The notes beneath the pieces are model-generated. The model saw nothing but the letters and a program-made list of their open reading frames with translations, did not search any database and had not been told where the DNA came from. A stretch of 64,000 bases of DNA from NCBI GenBank assembly GCA_020632875.1, contig JACKET010000009.1, forward strand, positions 196,784-260,783, read 5' to 3'. Each line of letters opens with the position of its first letter. Positions within the stretch are counted from its first letter, which is position 1. Both the position numbers and the translations under genes were made by a program. The stretch comes from Alphaproteobacteria bacterium. GTDB lineage: Bacteria; Myxococcota_A; UBA796; GCA-2862545. Below, piece after piece: positions 19,327 to 25,610 of the stretch.

Positions 19327-19404
19327 GGTGGGTGTAGCTCAGTTGGTTAGAGCGCCGGATTGTGGTTCCGGAGGTCGTGGGTTCGAAACCCATCATCCAC
19401 CCCA
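19327..19404 (+). tRNA. tRNA-His (GTG)
   Basis: A full cloverleaf. The acceptor GTGGGTG pairs with CATCCAC, the anticodon loop is TTGTGGT (GTG), and the T arm is GTGGG-TTCGAAA-CCCAT. The extra G at position -1 (19327) and C73 that mark tRNA-His are present, and CCA is encoded (19402-19404). Confidence 0.95.
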
Positions 19405-19419
19405 TTCCAACGTGAATAC

Positions 19420-19492
19420 GGGCCTATAGCTCAAGTGGTAGAGCACCGGACTCTTAATCCGTAGGTTCCAGGTTCGAGTCCTGGTGGGCCCA
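19420..19492 (+). tRNA. tRNA-Lys (CTT)
   Basis: The acceptor GGGCCTA pairs with TGGGCCC, the anticodon loop is CTCTTAA (CTT), and the T arm is CCAGG-TTCGAGT-CCTGG with discriminator A. CCA is not encoded. The top pair of the anticodon stem is a C-T mismatch. It lies 15 nt after tRNA-His, so the two are probably one transcript. Confidence 0.94.
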
Positions 19493-19508
19493 CATTCACG
19501 AGCTTCCG

Positions 19509-19537
19509 AACCCCGACGCGCGACCCGCTTCGGGGTT
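19509..19537 (+). terminator. Hairpin after the tRNA pair
   Basis: AACCCCGA (19509-19516) and TCGGGGTT (19530-19537) form an 8-bp perfect stem with a 13-nt loop, followed by a short T run. It is placed as expected for the end of the tRNA-His/tRNA-Lys transcript, isolating it from higB. Confidence 0.55.
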
Positions 19538-19582
19538 TCGCGCTTCCGGGCACGCTGCGCGATCGCCGTGCAGCTGGTAGGC

Positions 19583-19624
19583 TTGCCTTTCGTTGGCGCC
19601 ATGCCTACATTCCCAAAATGGGAA
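19583..19624 (+). promoter_or_regulatory. higBA promoter with overlapping operator palindrome
   Basis: TTGCCT (19583-19588) and TACATT (19606-19611) are separated by 17 nt, a good sigma-70 promoter. The -10 box runs into a perfect palindrome TTCCCAAAATGGGAA (19610-19624), two 6-bp arms around AAA, which ends 3 nt before the higB ATG. A second small inverted repeat AGGCTTGCCT (19579-19588) covers the -35. The placement is what is expected for repression by HigA. Confidence 0.65.
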
Positions 19625-19627
19625 CTC

Positions 19628-19957
19628 ATGCGGGTCCTGAAGCGGCGATCGATCAGAGAAGCGTGCGAGGCTCATCCTCGTGCCGCCGGCCATCTGCGGG
19701 CCTGGCTGTCCGACATGGAGGCGGGCAACTGGCGCACGATGGATGCGTTGAAACGCGCATACCCTTCGGCGAGAGTCCTTGACGGTGAACGCGTGATCTT
19801 CAACATCAGGCACAACGAATACCGTCTATGCGCCAAGTTCTTCTTTCCCGGTGACGGGTGGCCGGAGAGCCCCGGAACCGTCTACATCAAATTCATCGGC
19901 ACACACGCTGAATACGACCGGGCTCCGAACGAGCAGCTTTGGGAGGGGGAGCCATGA
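19628..19957 (+). CDS. higB: HigB-type toxin (type II toxin-antitoxin)
   Basis: Protein of 109 residues. HigB proteins are RelE-fold, ribosome-dependent mRNA endonucleases. The features of the family are clear: N-terminus MRVLKRRSIREACEAHPRA, the central RVIFNIRHNEYRLCAKFFF strands, and the C-terminal FIGTHAEYDR motif, which carries the active-site region. The toxin gene precedes the antitoxin gene, the usual order in higBA. I prefer ATG 19628 over the in-frame ATG 19601, because the promoter -10 box and operator lie between them. Codon use is less GC-biased than in the neighbours, suggesting recent acquisition next to a tRNA gene. Confidence 0.88.
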   Translation: MRVLKRRSIREACEAHPRAAGHLRAWLSDMEAGNWRTMDALKRAYPSARVLDGERVIFNIRHNEYRLCAKFFFPGDGWPESPGTVYIKFIGTHAEYDRAPNEQLWEGEP

Positions 19958-20493
19958 TGACCATCACCGTACCACCGGTCCCTCAAGACAACCGGCAGTT
20001 CGACGAGCTTCTCGACGAGCTCGAGCGCCTTTCCTCCCAACGCCTCGATCCGCGAGAATCGGACTGGCATCGTCGCGTCTACCTGCGACTCGTCGCAGAT
20101 GCCTACGAGAGGGAGCATTTCCAGGTTTCACCTCCAACGCCCGTAGAAGCCATCGAGTTCCTGATGGACCAGAGAGGCCTCACGCAACAGGACCTGGCCC
20201 CGCTCTTCGGAGGGGCACCCAAGGTCTCCGAAGTGCTCTCCGGCCGCCGCAGCTTGTCGCTGCGGATGATCCGAAATCTCGTGGACGTGTACGGGATGGA
20301 CCCTCGCGTGCTGCTCGGAATCTCCTCGCCGAAGGCCGACGTTCTCGCGGCTGTGGGAACACTTCACCACACCCACGTGGAGGAGACCGAGGAACTCACG
20401 TCCTTCGAGATCACTTCGCTCGAGCACCACGGTCGCAAGAACGGCACTCAAGACACAACCGTGGACATCTCACTTGGTTCGGTGACGGCGTGA
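19954..20493 (+). CDS. higA: HigA-type antitoxin, XRE helix-turn-helix
   Basis: Protein of 179 residues. It starts at ATG 19954 and overlaps the higB stop by ATGA. Residues about 66-125 form an XRE-type helix-turn-helix (IEFLMDQRGLTQQDLAPLFGGAPKVSEVLSGRRSLSLRM shows the two helices and turn). This domain should bind the palindrome at 19610-19624. The N-terminal 60 residues would neutralise HigB. About 50 residues after the HTH (from around 130) are unusual for HigA, are rich in Thr/Glu/His and have no known role. The stop overlaps the GTG start of the next gene, so three genes are coupled. Confidence 0.85.
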   Translation: MMTITVPPVPQDNRQFDELLDELERLSSQRLDPRESDWHRRVYLRLVADAYEREHFQVSPPTPVEAIEFLMDQRGLTQQDLAPLFGGAPKVSEVLSGRRSLSLRMIRNLVDVYGMDPRVLLGISSPKADVLAAVGTLHHTHVEETEELTSFEITSLEHHGRKNGTQDTTVDISLGSVTA

Positions 20494-20894
20494 CGTCACT
20501 TCGGCCGGTCAGTTGCCTGCTGGCGTCGAACGTCATCCTTGACACCGACCACATCACGCACATTCAAGGTGTCATTGAGGTGTTGACCGCACCGGATTTG
20601 CCAGCCATGGTTCCCACCGCCAGCCTGTTTGCGGCGTGGGAGGCCAGTGGAGAAGTCGAAGAGCTCGAGGCCCGCGTCAGAGTGGAGCGGCCGGACGGCA
20701 CGGAGGTCGTACTCCAGGACTGGACCTCCGTGGGGAAGAAGTTGCCTGGGCTTGTGAAGCTGCGGGTCCTGTTCCAGGGCCTTCAGCTGTCCCAGGCTGG
20801 ACGCAGCAACTTCTGCGCCGATGCTCGAATCAGCAAGGGCAGTGAGACGTCGACCGTGTCGTATCCCGTGATTGTCAAGATTTTCACGGAATAA
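20490..20894 (+). CDS. Third gene of the higBA cassette (DUF6941-like)
   Basis: Protein of 134 residues from GTG 20490, overlapping the higA stop (GTGA). It reads as a small all-beta domain: CLLASNVILDTDHITHIQGV, then APDLPAMVPTASLFAAWEA, then VRVERPDGTEVVLQDW. This order (short opening strand, a G-x-(I/V)-x-x-(I/L)-x-x-P-x-x-P-A turn, then a ligand-like beta sheet) resembles the DUF6941 family as I remember it; the match is by eye only. Coupling to higBA suggests a functional tie, such as modulating the antitoxin or acting as cargo. Base composition is also lower in GC. Confidence 0.6.
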   Translation: MTSLRPVSCLLASNVILDTDHITHIQGVIEVLTAPDLPAMVPTASLFAAWEASGEVEELEARVRVERPDGTEVVLQDWTSVGKKLPGLVKLRVLFQGLQLSQAGRSNFCADARISKGSETSTVSYPVIVKIFTE

Positions 20895-20947
20895 ACCGTG
20901 CCGGTGACCACACCATCTCCCCACCCGACGAACCTGCTGTGTCGACT

Positions 20948-21739
20948 ATGCGCCGCTGGATGACCGCCATCGCGATCGGGCTCGCGCTCCTGGGGCTCGC
21001 CGCTTCAAGCACGTGGGCCGTGTGGGAGTGGGGGAACCCGGAGTGGAGCACGGGCTACCCCGACCGCACCGAGACCCTCCCGGCGCGCCTGCTGGCCCTC
21101 GGGTTGCTGCAGGTCCTGCCGTTCTCGGGTCTGGTCGTCGCCCTGGTCGACTGGATCCGGCAACGCCGCGACGAGACCCCCATCGCCACCGTGACGATCG
21201 CGACCGCCATCCTGGATCTGGTCGTGTCCGCCGTCGTGTTCGGGCAGGTCGTGCTCGTCTGGCTCTACGAGCCGTACGATCTCGTCGTCATCGGGCGCCC
21301 GCTGCCGGGAACGGCGCTGCCCACGGATCCGCGCGGCTGGGCCTGGGACGCCCGCATGGAGCACCAGGCGGTGGCGGCCTTCCTCGAGCTCGCCGACCAC
21401 CTCGGCCAGCACGGGGCGCCCGCGGATCTCGTGGCCGCGTGCCAGAGTGCCGCCGACGAGGAGGCCGGACACGCCACCGACAGCGCCGCCCTCGCGGGGA
21501 TCGCGCTCGGGCCGCTGCCAGAGTCCCGACGGGCGCTGCCCTCCCGCCGCCGGATGGCCTGGGAGTCCTTCCGGCACGGGGTCCTCGGAGAGGGTCGCGC
21601 CGTCGCGGTCGCGCGCAACCGCCTCCGCGGCCCGCTGACGCCGCCCGAGCGCGCGCTGCTGGAGCGGATCGCGAGGGAGGAGCGGTCGCACGCCCACCTG
21701 TCGGCACGCGTCGTGGCGTGGGCGCTCTGCGGCCGCTGA
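20948..21739 (+). CDS. Membrane protein with ferritin-like diiron domain
   Basis: Protein of 263 residues from ATG 20948; GTG 20939 is an alternative. Three transmembrane segments (about 6-23, 42-58 and 78-104) are followed by a cytoplasmic or periplasmic four-helix domain. Its metal-ligand pattern EHQAVAAFLELAD ... DEEAGHA ... ESFRHGVLGEG ... EERSHAH fits ferritin-like carboxylate diiron proteins. Soluble versions of this domain are common in myxobacteria as I recall; attachment to three membrane helices is less usual. The substrate is unknown. It follows the higBA cassette by 53 nt, but its base composition is that of the host chromosome. Confidence 0.68.
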   Translation: MRRWMTAIAIGLALLGLAASSTWAVWEWGNPEWSTGYPDRTETLPARLLALGLLQVLPFSGLVVALVDWIRQRRDETPIATVTIATAILDLVVSAVVFGQVVLVWLYEPYDLVVIGRPLPGTALPTDPRGWAWDARMEHQAVAAFLELADHLGQHGAPADLVAACQSAADEEAGHATDSAALAGIALGPLPESRRALPSRRRMAWESFRHGVLGEGRAVAVARNRLRGPLTPPERALLERIAREERSHAHLSARVVAWALCGR

Positions 21740-21811
21740 GCACGGCGGCCAACATCGCTCTCGACGACCGCGCGCCCGTCCAATAAAAGCGCGGGTCCGT
21801 TTCGGTCGTTC

Positions 21812-21893
21812 GCGAGAATGGCGGAACTGGTAGACGCGCTGGACTTAGGATCCAGTGGGGCAACCCGTGGGGGTTCGAGTCCCCCTTCTCGCA
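21812..21893 (+). tRNA. tRNA-Leu (TAG)
   Basis: A class II tRNA with a long variable arm. The acceptor GCGAGAA pairs with TTCTCGC, the anticodon loop is CTTAGGA (TAG), the T arm is GGGGG-TTCGAGT-CCCCC, and the discriminator is A. CCA is not encoded. It lies just upstream of the trigger factor gene. Confidence 0.95.
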
Positions 21894-21931
21894 TCCGCGT
21901 CCGACCCGTTCCGAACTCATCGAGGTCAGTC

Positions 21932-23497
21932 ATGAAGGTCGCAGTCGAGTCCATCGGGTCGTTCCAGCGCAAGATCCAGATCACCTTCCCCGCCGACAGG
22001 GTCGCGAGCGAGCTCGACTCCGCCTTCAAGACCCTCGGGCGTCGCGTCCGCCTGCCCGGCTTCCGTCCCGGCAAGGCGCCGCGCAAGGTCCTCGAGGCGC
22101 GCTACGGCGGCGACATCCGCAGCGACGTCGCCAACAACCTCATCCAGAGCGGCTACCGCAAGGCCATCGAGGGCGAGAAGCTCGAGCCCGTCGGCCAGCC
22201 CACCCTCGACGACACCGGCGAGCTCAAGCACAACGCCGAGTTCTCGTTCACCGTCCTCGTCGACGTGAAGCCGAGCGTCAGCCTCACCAAGGTGAAGGGC
22301 GTCGACGTGGTCTACCCGGTCGCCACCATCAGCGACGAAGAGGTCGAGGCCAACGTTCGCGCCCGCCTCGAAGGCCAGGCCCGCCTCGTCGAGGTCACCG
22401 ACCGCGGCGTCGAGAAGGGCGACATGGTGCTCGTCGAGCTCGAGGTGAAGGACGGCAAGGAGGTCGTGGCGAACGAGCCCGGCACCATGATCCGCACCGA
22501 GGCCGACCCCTACTACCCCGGCATCGAGGACTTCCTGGTCGGCACCAAGGCCGGCAAGAGCAAGAAGGGCAAGGTCACCTTCGGCGCCGACGCGCGCACC
22601 GAGGCCGTCGCGGGCAAGGAGCTGTCCGTCAATGCGAAGGTCCTGTCGATCCAGGCCAACGAGGTCCCCGCGCTCGACGACGCCCTCGCCGAAGAGCTCG
22701 GCTACGAAGGCGGTGCCGGGGGCATGCGCAACGCCATCCGCGGCGACCTGCAGACCCAGCGCGAGAACCTCGCCCGCAACCAGGCCCGCGCGAACCTCCT
22801 CGAGGCCCTCATCGCGGCGAACCCGTTCGACGTGCCGGCCGGCATGGTCGACACCAGCCTGAAGATGCTGATGGACGAGCTGCGCCTCCAGCAGGCCTAC
22901 ATGGGCCGCGACCCGCGCTCCCTGTCGTTCTCCGACGCCCAGATCGCCGACCTCCGCATCCGTGCCGAGTTCGCGTCCAAGGCCGGCCTGATCCTCGAGA
23001 AGGTCAGCGAGACCGAGAAGATCGAGATCACCGACAAGGATCTCGATGCGAAGTACGCCGAGCTCGCCTCCGAGCGCGGCCAGAGCGTCGAAGCCGTGAA
23101 GGGCTACTTCGTGAAGGACGAGGCCGTCGAAGAGCTCAAGGCCCGCATGCTCGAAGAGAAGACCCTCGACTGGCTGCTCGAGCGCGCCAACCTCGTCGAC
23201 GAGGGCGCGAAGAAGGCCGCTCCGAAGAAGGCCGCCAAGAAAGACGAGCCGAAGGCCGAGGCCGCCGCCGAAGAGAAGCCGAAGGCCAAGGCCAAGGGCA
23301 AGGCGAAGAAAGACGAAGCCCCCGCGGCCGGCGCCGACCTCTCCGTGCTCGACGGCGCCGTCGGCAAGGTGAAGGAGGCCATCGAGTCCGGCGCGCACGA
23401 CGCCGACCTCGCCGAGCTCCTCGCCGCCGAGCAGAACGGCAAGGCCCGCAAGGGCGCGCTCGCCGCGATCGAGAAGCGCATCGCCGACACGAAGTAG
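21932..23497 (+). CDS. tig: Trigger factor with extra C-terminal domain
   Basis: Ribosome-associated chaperone and prolyl isomerase, 521 residues. The ribosome-docking signature GFRPGKAPRKVLEARYG is at about 47-63. The FKBP-like domain covers about 155-240, and the helical chaperone domain runs to about 430. It ends with an unusual extension: a Lys/Ala/Glu-rich linker (about 427-470) and a compact block of about 50 residues (LSVLDGAVGKVKEAIESG to the end). The usual family length is about 430-450, so the tail adds about 75 residues. ATG 21932 follows GAGGT. Clp and Lon genes downstream form the usual tig-clpP-clpX-lon order, here interrupted. Confidence 0.92.
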   Translation: MKVAVESIGSFQRKIQITFPADRVASELDSAFKTLGRRVRLPGFRPGKAPRKVLEARYGGDIRSDVANNLIQSGYRKAIEGEKLEPVGQPTLDDTGELKHNAEFSFTVLVDVKPSVSLTKVKGVDVVYPVATISDEEVEANVRARLEGQARLVEVTDRGVEKGDMVLVELEVKDGKEVVANEPGTMIRTEADPYYPGIEDFLVGTKAGKSKKGKVTFGADARTEAVAGKELSVNAKVLSIQANEVPALDDALAEELGYEGGAGGMRNAIRGDLQTQRENLARNQARANLLEALIAANPFDVPAGMVDTSLKMLMDELRLQQAYMGRDPRSLSFSDAQIADLRIRAEFASKAGLILEKVSETEKIEITDKDLDAKYAELASERGQSVEAVKGYFVKDEAVEELKARMLEEKTLDWLLERANLVDEGAKKAAPKKAAKKDEPKAEAAAEEKPKAKAKGKAKKDEAPAAGADLSVLDGAVGKVKEAIESGAHDADLAELLAAEQNGKARKGALAAIEKRIADTK

Positions 23498-23504
23498 GCC
23501 GTTC

Positions 23505-23909
23505 GTGCGGTTGCATGCCGCATGGGCAGCGCTGCTGCTCGCCTGCGCCACGAAGCCCGACCCCGCGGTCGGCTCGTGGCTCTGCCGTGATCGCGTGGTC
23601 GACACGGTGCGCACGGCGTGCCCGGTCGACGGGCGCACGTGGCAGCTCGACCTCGCGAGCTCGGGTCGCGCGACGTTCTTCGAGACGCGCGTCGAGGATG
23701 GCGCCTTCCGCGAGGTGGCGCTGGTGGGCACGCGCCTGCGCGCGGGGGCCTGGGCCTTCGCGACCGCCGGGGACACGGGGGTCTCGACGGACACGGCCGT
23801 GCTCGGCGAGGATCTGGTCATGTCGTGCGTGCGGGACGCGGAGGCGCTCCACTGTGCGGGCACGGATGCGGCCGGCACGTGGGAGCTGCGGTTCGACAGG
23901 GCACCCTAG
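23505..23909 (+). CDS. Small predicted lipoprotein
   Basis: Protein of 134 residues from GTG 23505, 7 nt after the trigger factor stop. The short signal peptide ends in lipobox LLAC (Cys14). The mature part has four further Cys (CRDRV, CPVDG, CVRD, CAGT), consistent with two disulfides, and a WLCRDR...TWQLDLASSGRATFFETR pattern that suggests a small beta-sandwich. No family is recognised. It is probably transcribed with tig. Confidence 0.62.
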   Translation: MRLHAAWAALLLACATKPDPAVGSWLCRDRVVDTVRTACPVDGRTWQLDLASSGRATFFETRVEDGAFREVALVGTRLRAGAWAFATAGDTGVSTDTAVLGEDLVMSCVRDAEALHCAGTDAAGTWELRFDRAP

Positions 23910-23918
23910 TCGAGTGGG

Positions 23919-24257
23919 CTAGCCCTTCAGCGCCAACAGGTTCTCGACGGGCCGCCCGAGCGCCGCCTTCGCGCCCTTCACGCCGATCGGGCGCTGCAGG
24001 AGCCGCGGATTCGCCGCCATGGCGTCGATCAGCGCGTCGTCGCCGACCTCGGGGCCGATGCCGGCCTTCTTCGCGTCGGCCGAGCGGAGCACGTCACGCG
24101 GCCCCATGCCCAGCTTCGCGAGGACGACGCGGATCTCGTCGGCCGACAGGGGCTGCTTCGTGTACTCGCGGTACGTGAACGCCATCCCGTTCTGTTCGAG
24201 CAAGGCGACCGCCTTGCCACAGGTGCTTCAGGTACGGGTGCAGATGAGCTCGATCAC
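23919..24257 (-). CDS. ArsC-like thioredoxin-fold protein, probable selenoprotein
   Basis: If UGA at 24228-24230 is read as selenocysteine, this is a complete 112-residue ArsC/Spx-family protein. It begins VIELICTRT-U-STCGKAVALL, with Sec10 and Cys13 forming a U-x-x-C redox motif where relatives have C-x-x-C. The rest (LEQNGMAFTYREYTKQPLS, LGMGPRDVLRS, RPIGVKG) follows the family throughout. GTG 24257 has AGGAGG 4 nt upstream, so translation clearly starts before the UGA. A hairpin with a GGUC loop lies 10 nt after the UGA. Alternatives are a nonsense mutation or sequencing error (TGC to TGA), or a short 94-residue product from TTG 24203 that would lack the active site. The upstream lipoprotein stop is 8 nt away. 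Confidence 0.78.
24200..24217 (-). promoter_or_regulatory. SECIS-like hairpin inside the ArsC-like gene
   Basis: Read on the minus strand, GCAAGGCGGTCGCCTTGC forms a perfect 7-bp stem with a GGTC loop. It starts 10 nt after the in-frame UGA, so the loop G is 18 nt after it. The E. coli fdhF SECIS has a comparable distance and a GGUC-containing loop that SelB binds. The stem also encodes conserved ArsC residues (GKAVAL). Confidence 0.7.
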
Positions 24258-24265
24258 GGGGCCTC

Positions 24266-24835
24266 CTACGGGAGCGGGGATTCCTTCGGCGCGTGCGTCT
24301 TCGCGGCGGAGAGGGCCGAGGCGAGGATGCGGTCGAGGTCGCCGGGCTGGTCGAAGTACCCGCCGACGAGCACGATGGCCATCACGACCGAGCCGTCGCG
24401 GACCGAGCACAGGTTGCCCGCCACCGCGCCCTCGGACCGCAGGAGGCCGCAGCTTCGCTCGTCGCCGAGCGTGAGGAGCCCGTCGTCCACGACGAACTCG
24501 ATGCCTTCGTTCTCCATCATCGCAGGGGCGAGGCCCAGGCCCCAGAACACCCAGCTCGCGTCGTCGGGGCTCTCTTCGAGGAACACGAAGCTCGAGAGCA
24601 CGAAGTCGTCCGTCTCGTACTGGTACTCGAGCTCCCAGGTGCCCATCGACTTCACCTTCGACCACTCCTCCGCGGTCGGGTCGACGACGAGCGACGGGAA
24701 CTCGCCCTTCAGGTCGGCGATCTCGACCAGCACGGCGTGGTCGCCGGCATCGAGGGCGTGCTGGGTCTCCTCGAACGCGCCGCCGCACGCGAGGCTCGTC
24801 ACCCCCACGACGCCCGCCGCCATCCACCGCCGCAT
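24266..24835 (-). CDS. Predicted lipoprotein upstream of the ArsC-like gene
   Basis: Protein of 189 residues from ATG 24835, preceded by CTGGAGG. The signal peptide ends in lipobox SLAC. The mature region begins with a helical stretch (FEETQHALDAGDHAVLVEIADL) and then reads as alternating strands, with Cys residues near 143 and 154. I recognise no family. It is 8 nt from the ArsC-like gene and certainly shares its transcript, which could tie it to a redox or envelope function. Confidence 0.65.
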   Translation of the reverse strand: MRRWMAAGVVGVTSLACGGAFEETQHALDAGDHAVLVEIADLKGEFPSLVVDPTAEEWSKVKSMGTWELEYQYETDDFVLSSFVFLEESPDDASWVFWGLGLAPAMMENEGIEFVVDDGLLTLGDERSCGLLRSEGAVAGNLCSVRDGSVVMAIVLVGGYFDQPGDLDRILASALSAAKTHAPKESPLP

Positions 24836-24900
24836 CCGACCTCCAGAGGCCCGATTAGCGGGCTGCGAAGAGGACGACCACCCGGCCCGGAAACGCCGGG

Positions 24901-24916
24901 CTGCCCGATCGGGCAG
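24901..24916. promoter_or_regulatory. 16-bp perfect palindrome between divergent genes
   Basis: CTGCCCGATCGGGCAG is a perfect palindrome in the 154-nt gap between the lipoprotein/ArsC-like transcript (minus) and clpP (plus). The site could be an operator for a dimeric regulator acting on both. CCCCATAC (24965-24972) further downstream resembles a sigma-32 -10 box for clpP, but I see no matching -35. Confidence 0.4.
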
Positions 24917-24989
24917 GGCGTGGTGAAATCCGTGGGCGTGGCGGATCCCTCCAGTTACGGAGGTCCCCATACACGAAAGGAACCCGTCC

Positions 24990-25610
24990 ATGAGCTTCCC
25001 GAAGCCCACGAACTACTTCATCCCGAGCGTCACCGAGACGACCCACCGCGGCGAGACCCGCTACGACATCTGGTCGCGTCTCCTGGTCGATCGGATCGTC
25101 TTCCTCGGCACCGCGATCGACGATCAGGTCGCGAACCTCATCGTGGCCCAGCTCCTGTTCCTCGAGAGCCAGGATCCCGAGAAAGACATCTACATGTACA
25201 TCAACAGCCCGGGTGGCGTGATCACGGCCGGGATGGCGATCTACGACACCATGCAGTACATCCGCCCCGAAGTCGCCACCATCTGCGTCGGCCAGGCCGC
25301 CTCGATGGGCGCCGTGCTCCTCGCGGGCGGTACGAAGGGCAAGCGCCGCGCGCTCCCCCACAGCCGCGTGCTCATCCACCAGCCGCTCGGCGGGTTCCGC
25401 GGCCAGGCCACCGACATCGAGATCCACGCGAAAGAGATCCTGCGCTGGAAGGCCACGCTGAACGAGACCCTGGCCCGCCACACCGGCCAGAAGGTCGAGA
25501 CCATCGCGCACGACACCGAGCGCGACAACATCATGACGGCCATCGAGGCCCGTGACTACGGCCTGATCGACGAGGTCATCGCCCCGGGCGAGCTCGGCAA
25601 CGGCGACTGA
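24990..25610 (+). CDS. clpP: ATP-dependent Clp protease proteolytic subunit
   Basis: Serine peptidase of 206 residues that forms the tetradecameric barrel of ClpXP. The triad is Ser105 (GQAASMGA), His130 (RVLIHQP) and Asp179 (ERDNIMTAIEA). The N-terminus through YDIWSRLLVDRIVFLG is typical. ATG 24990 has AAGGA upstream. Its stop codon overlaps the clpX start (TGATG), so the two subunits are made from one transcript. Confidence 0.96.
   Translation: MSFPKPTNYFIPSVTETTHRGETRYDIWSRLLVDRIVFLGTAIDDQVANLIVAQLLFLESQDPEKDIYMYINSPGGVITAGMAIYDTMQYIRPEVATICVGQAASMGAVLLAGGTKGKRRALPHSRVLIHQPLGGFRGQATDIEIHAKEILRWKATLNETLARHTGQKVETIAHDTERDNIMTAIEARDYGLIDEVIAPGELGNGD

Noticed and set aside
19484..19627. N-terminal extension of HigB
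   Set aside because: The extension overlaps the end of tRNA-Lys, the terminator hairpin and the promoter/operator, and is unlike HigB.
23919..24203. Short 94-residue version of the ArsC-like protein starting at TTG 24203
   Set aside because: It would lack the redox motif and the first beta strand and has no ribosome binding site, whereas the upstream GTG has AGGAGG.
24965..24972. Sigma-32 promoter for clpP (CCCCATAC)
   Set aside because: The -10-like octamer is present but no CTTGAA-like -35 lies at the right distance, so I did not list it as a feature.
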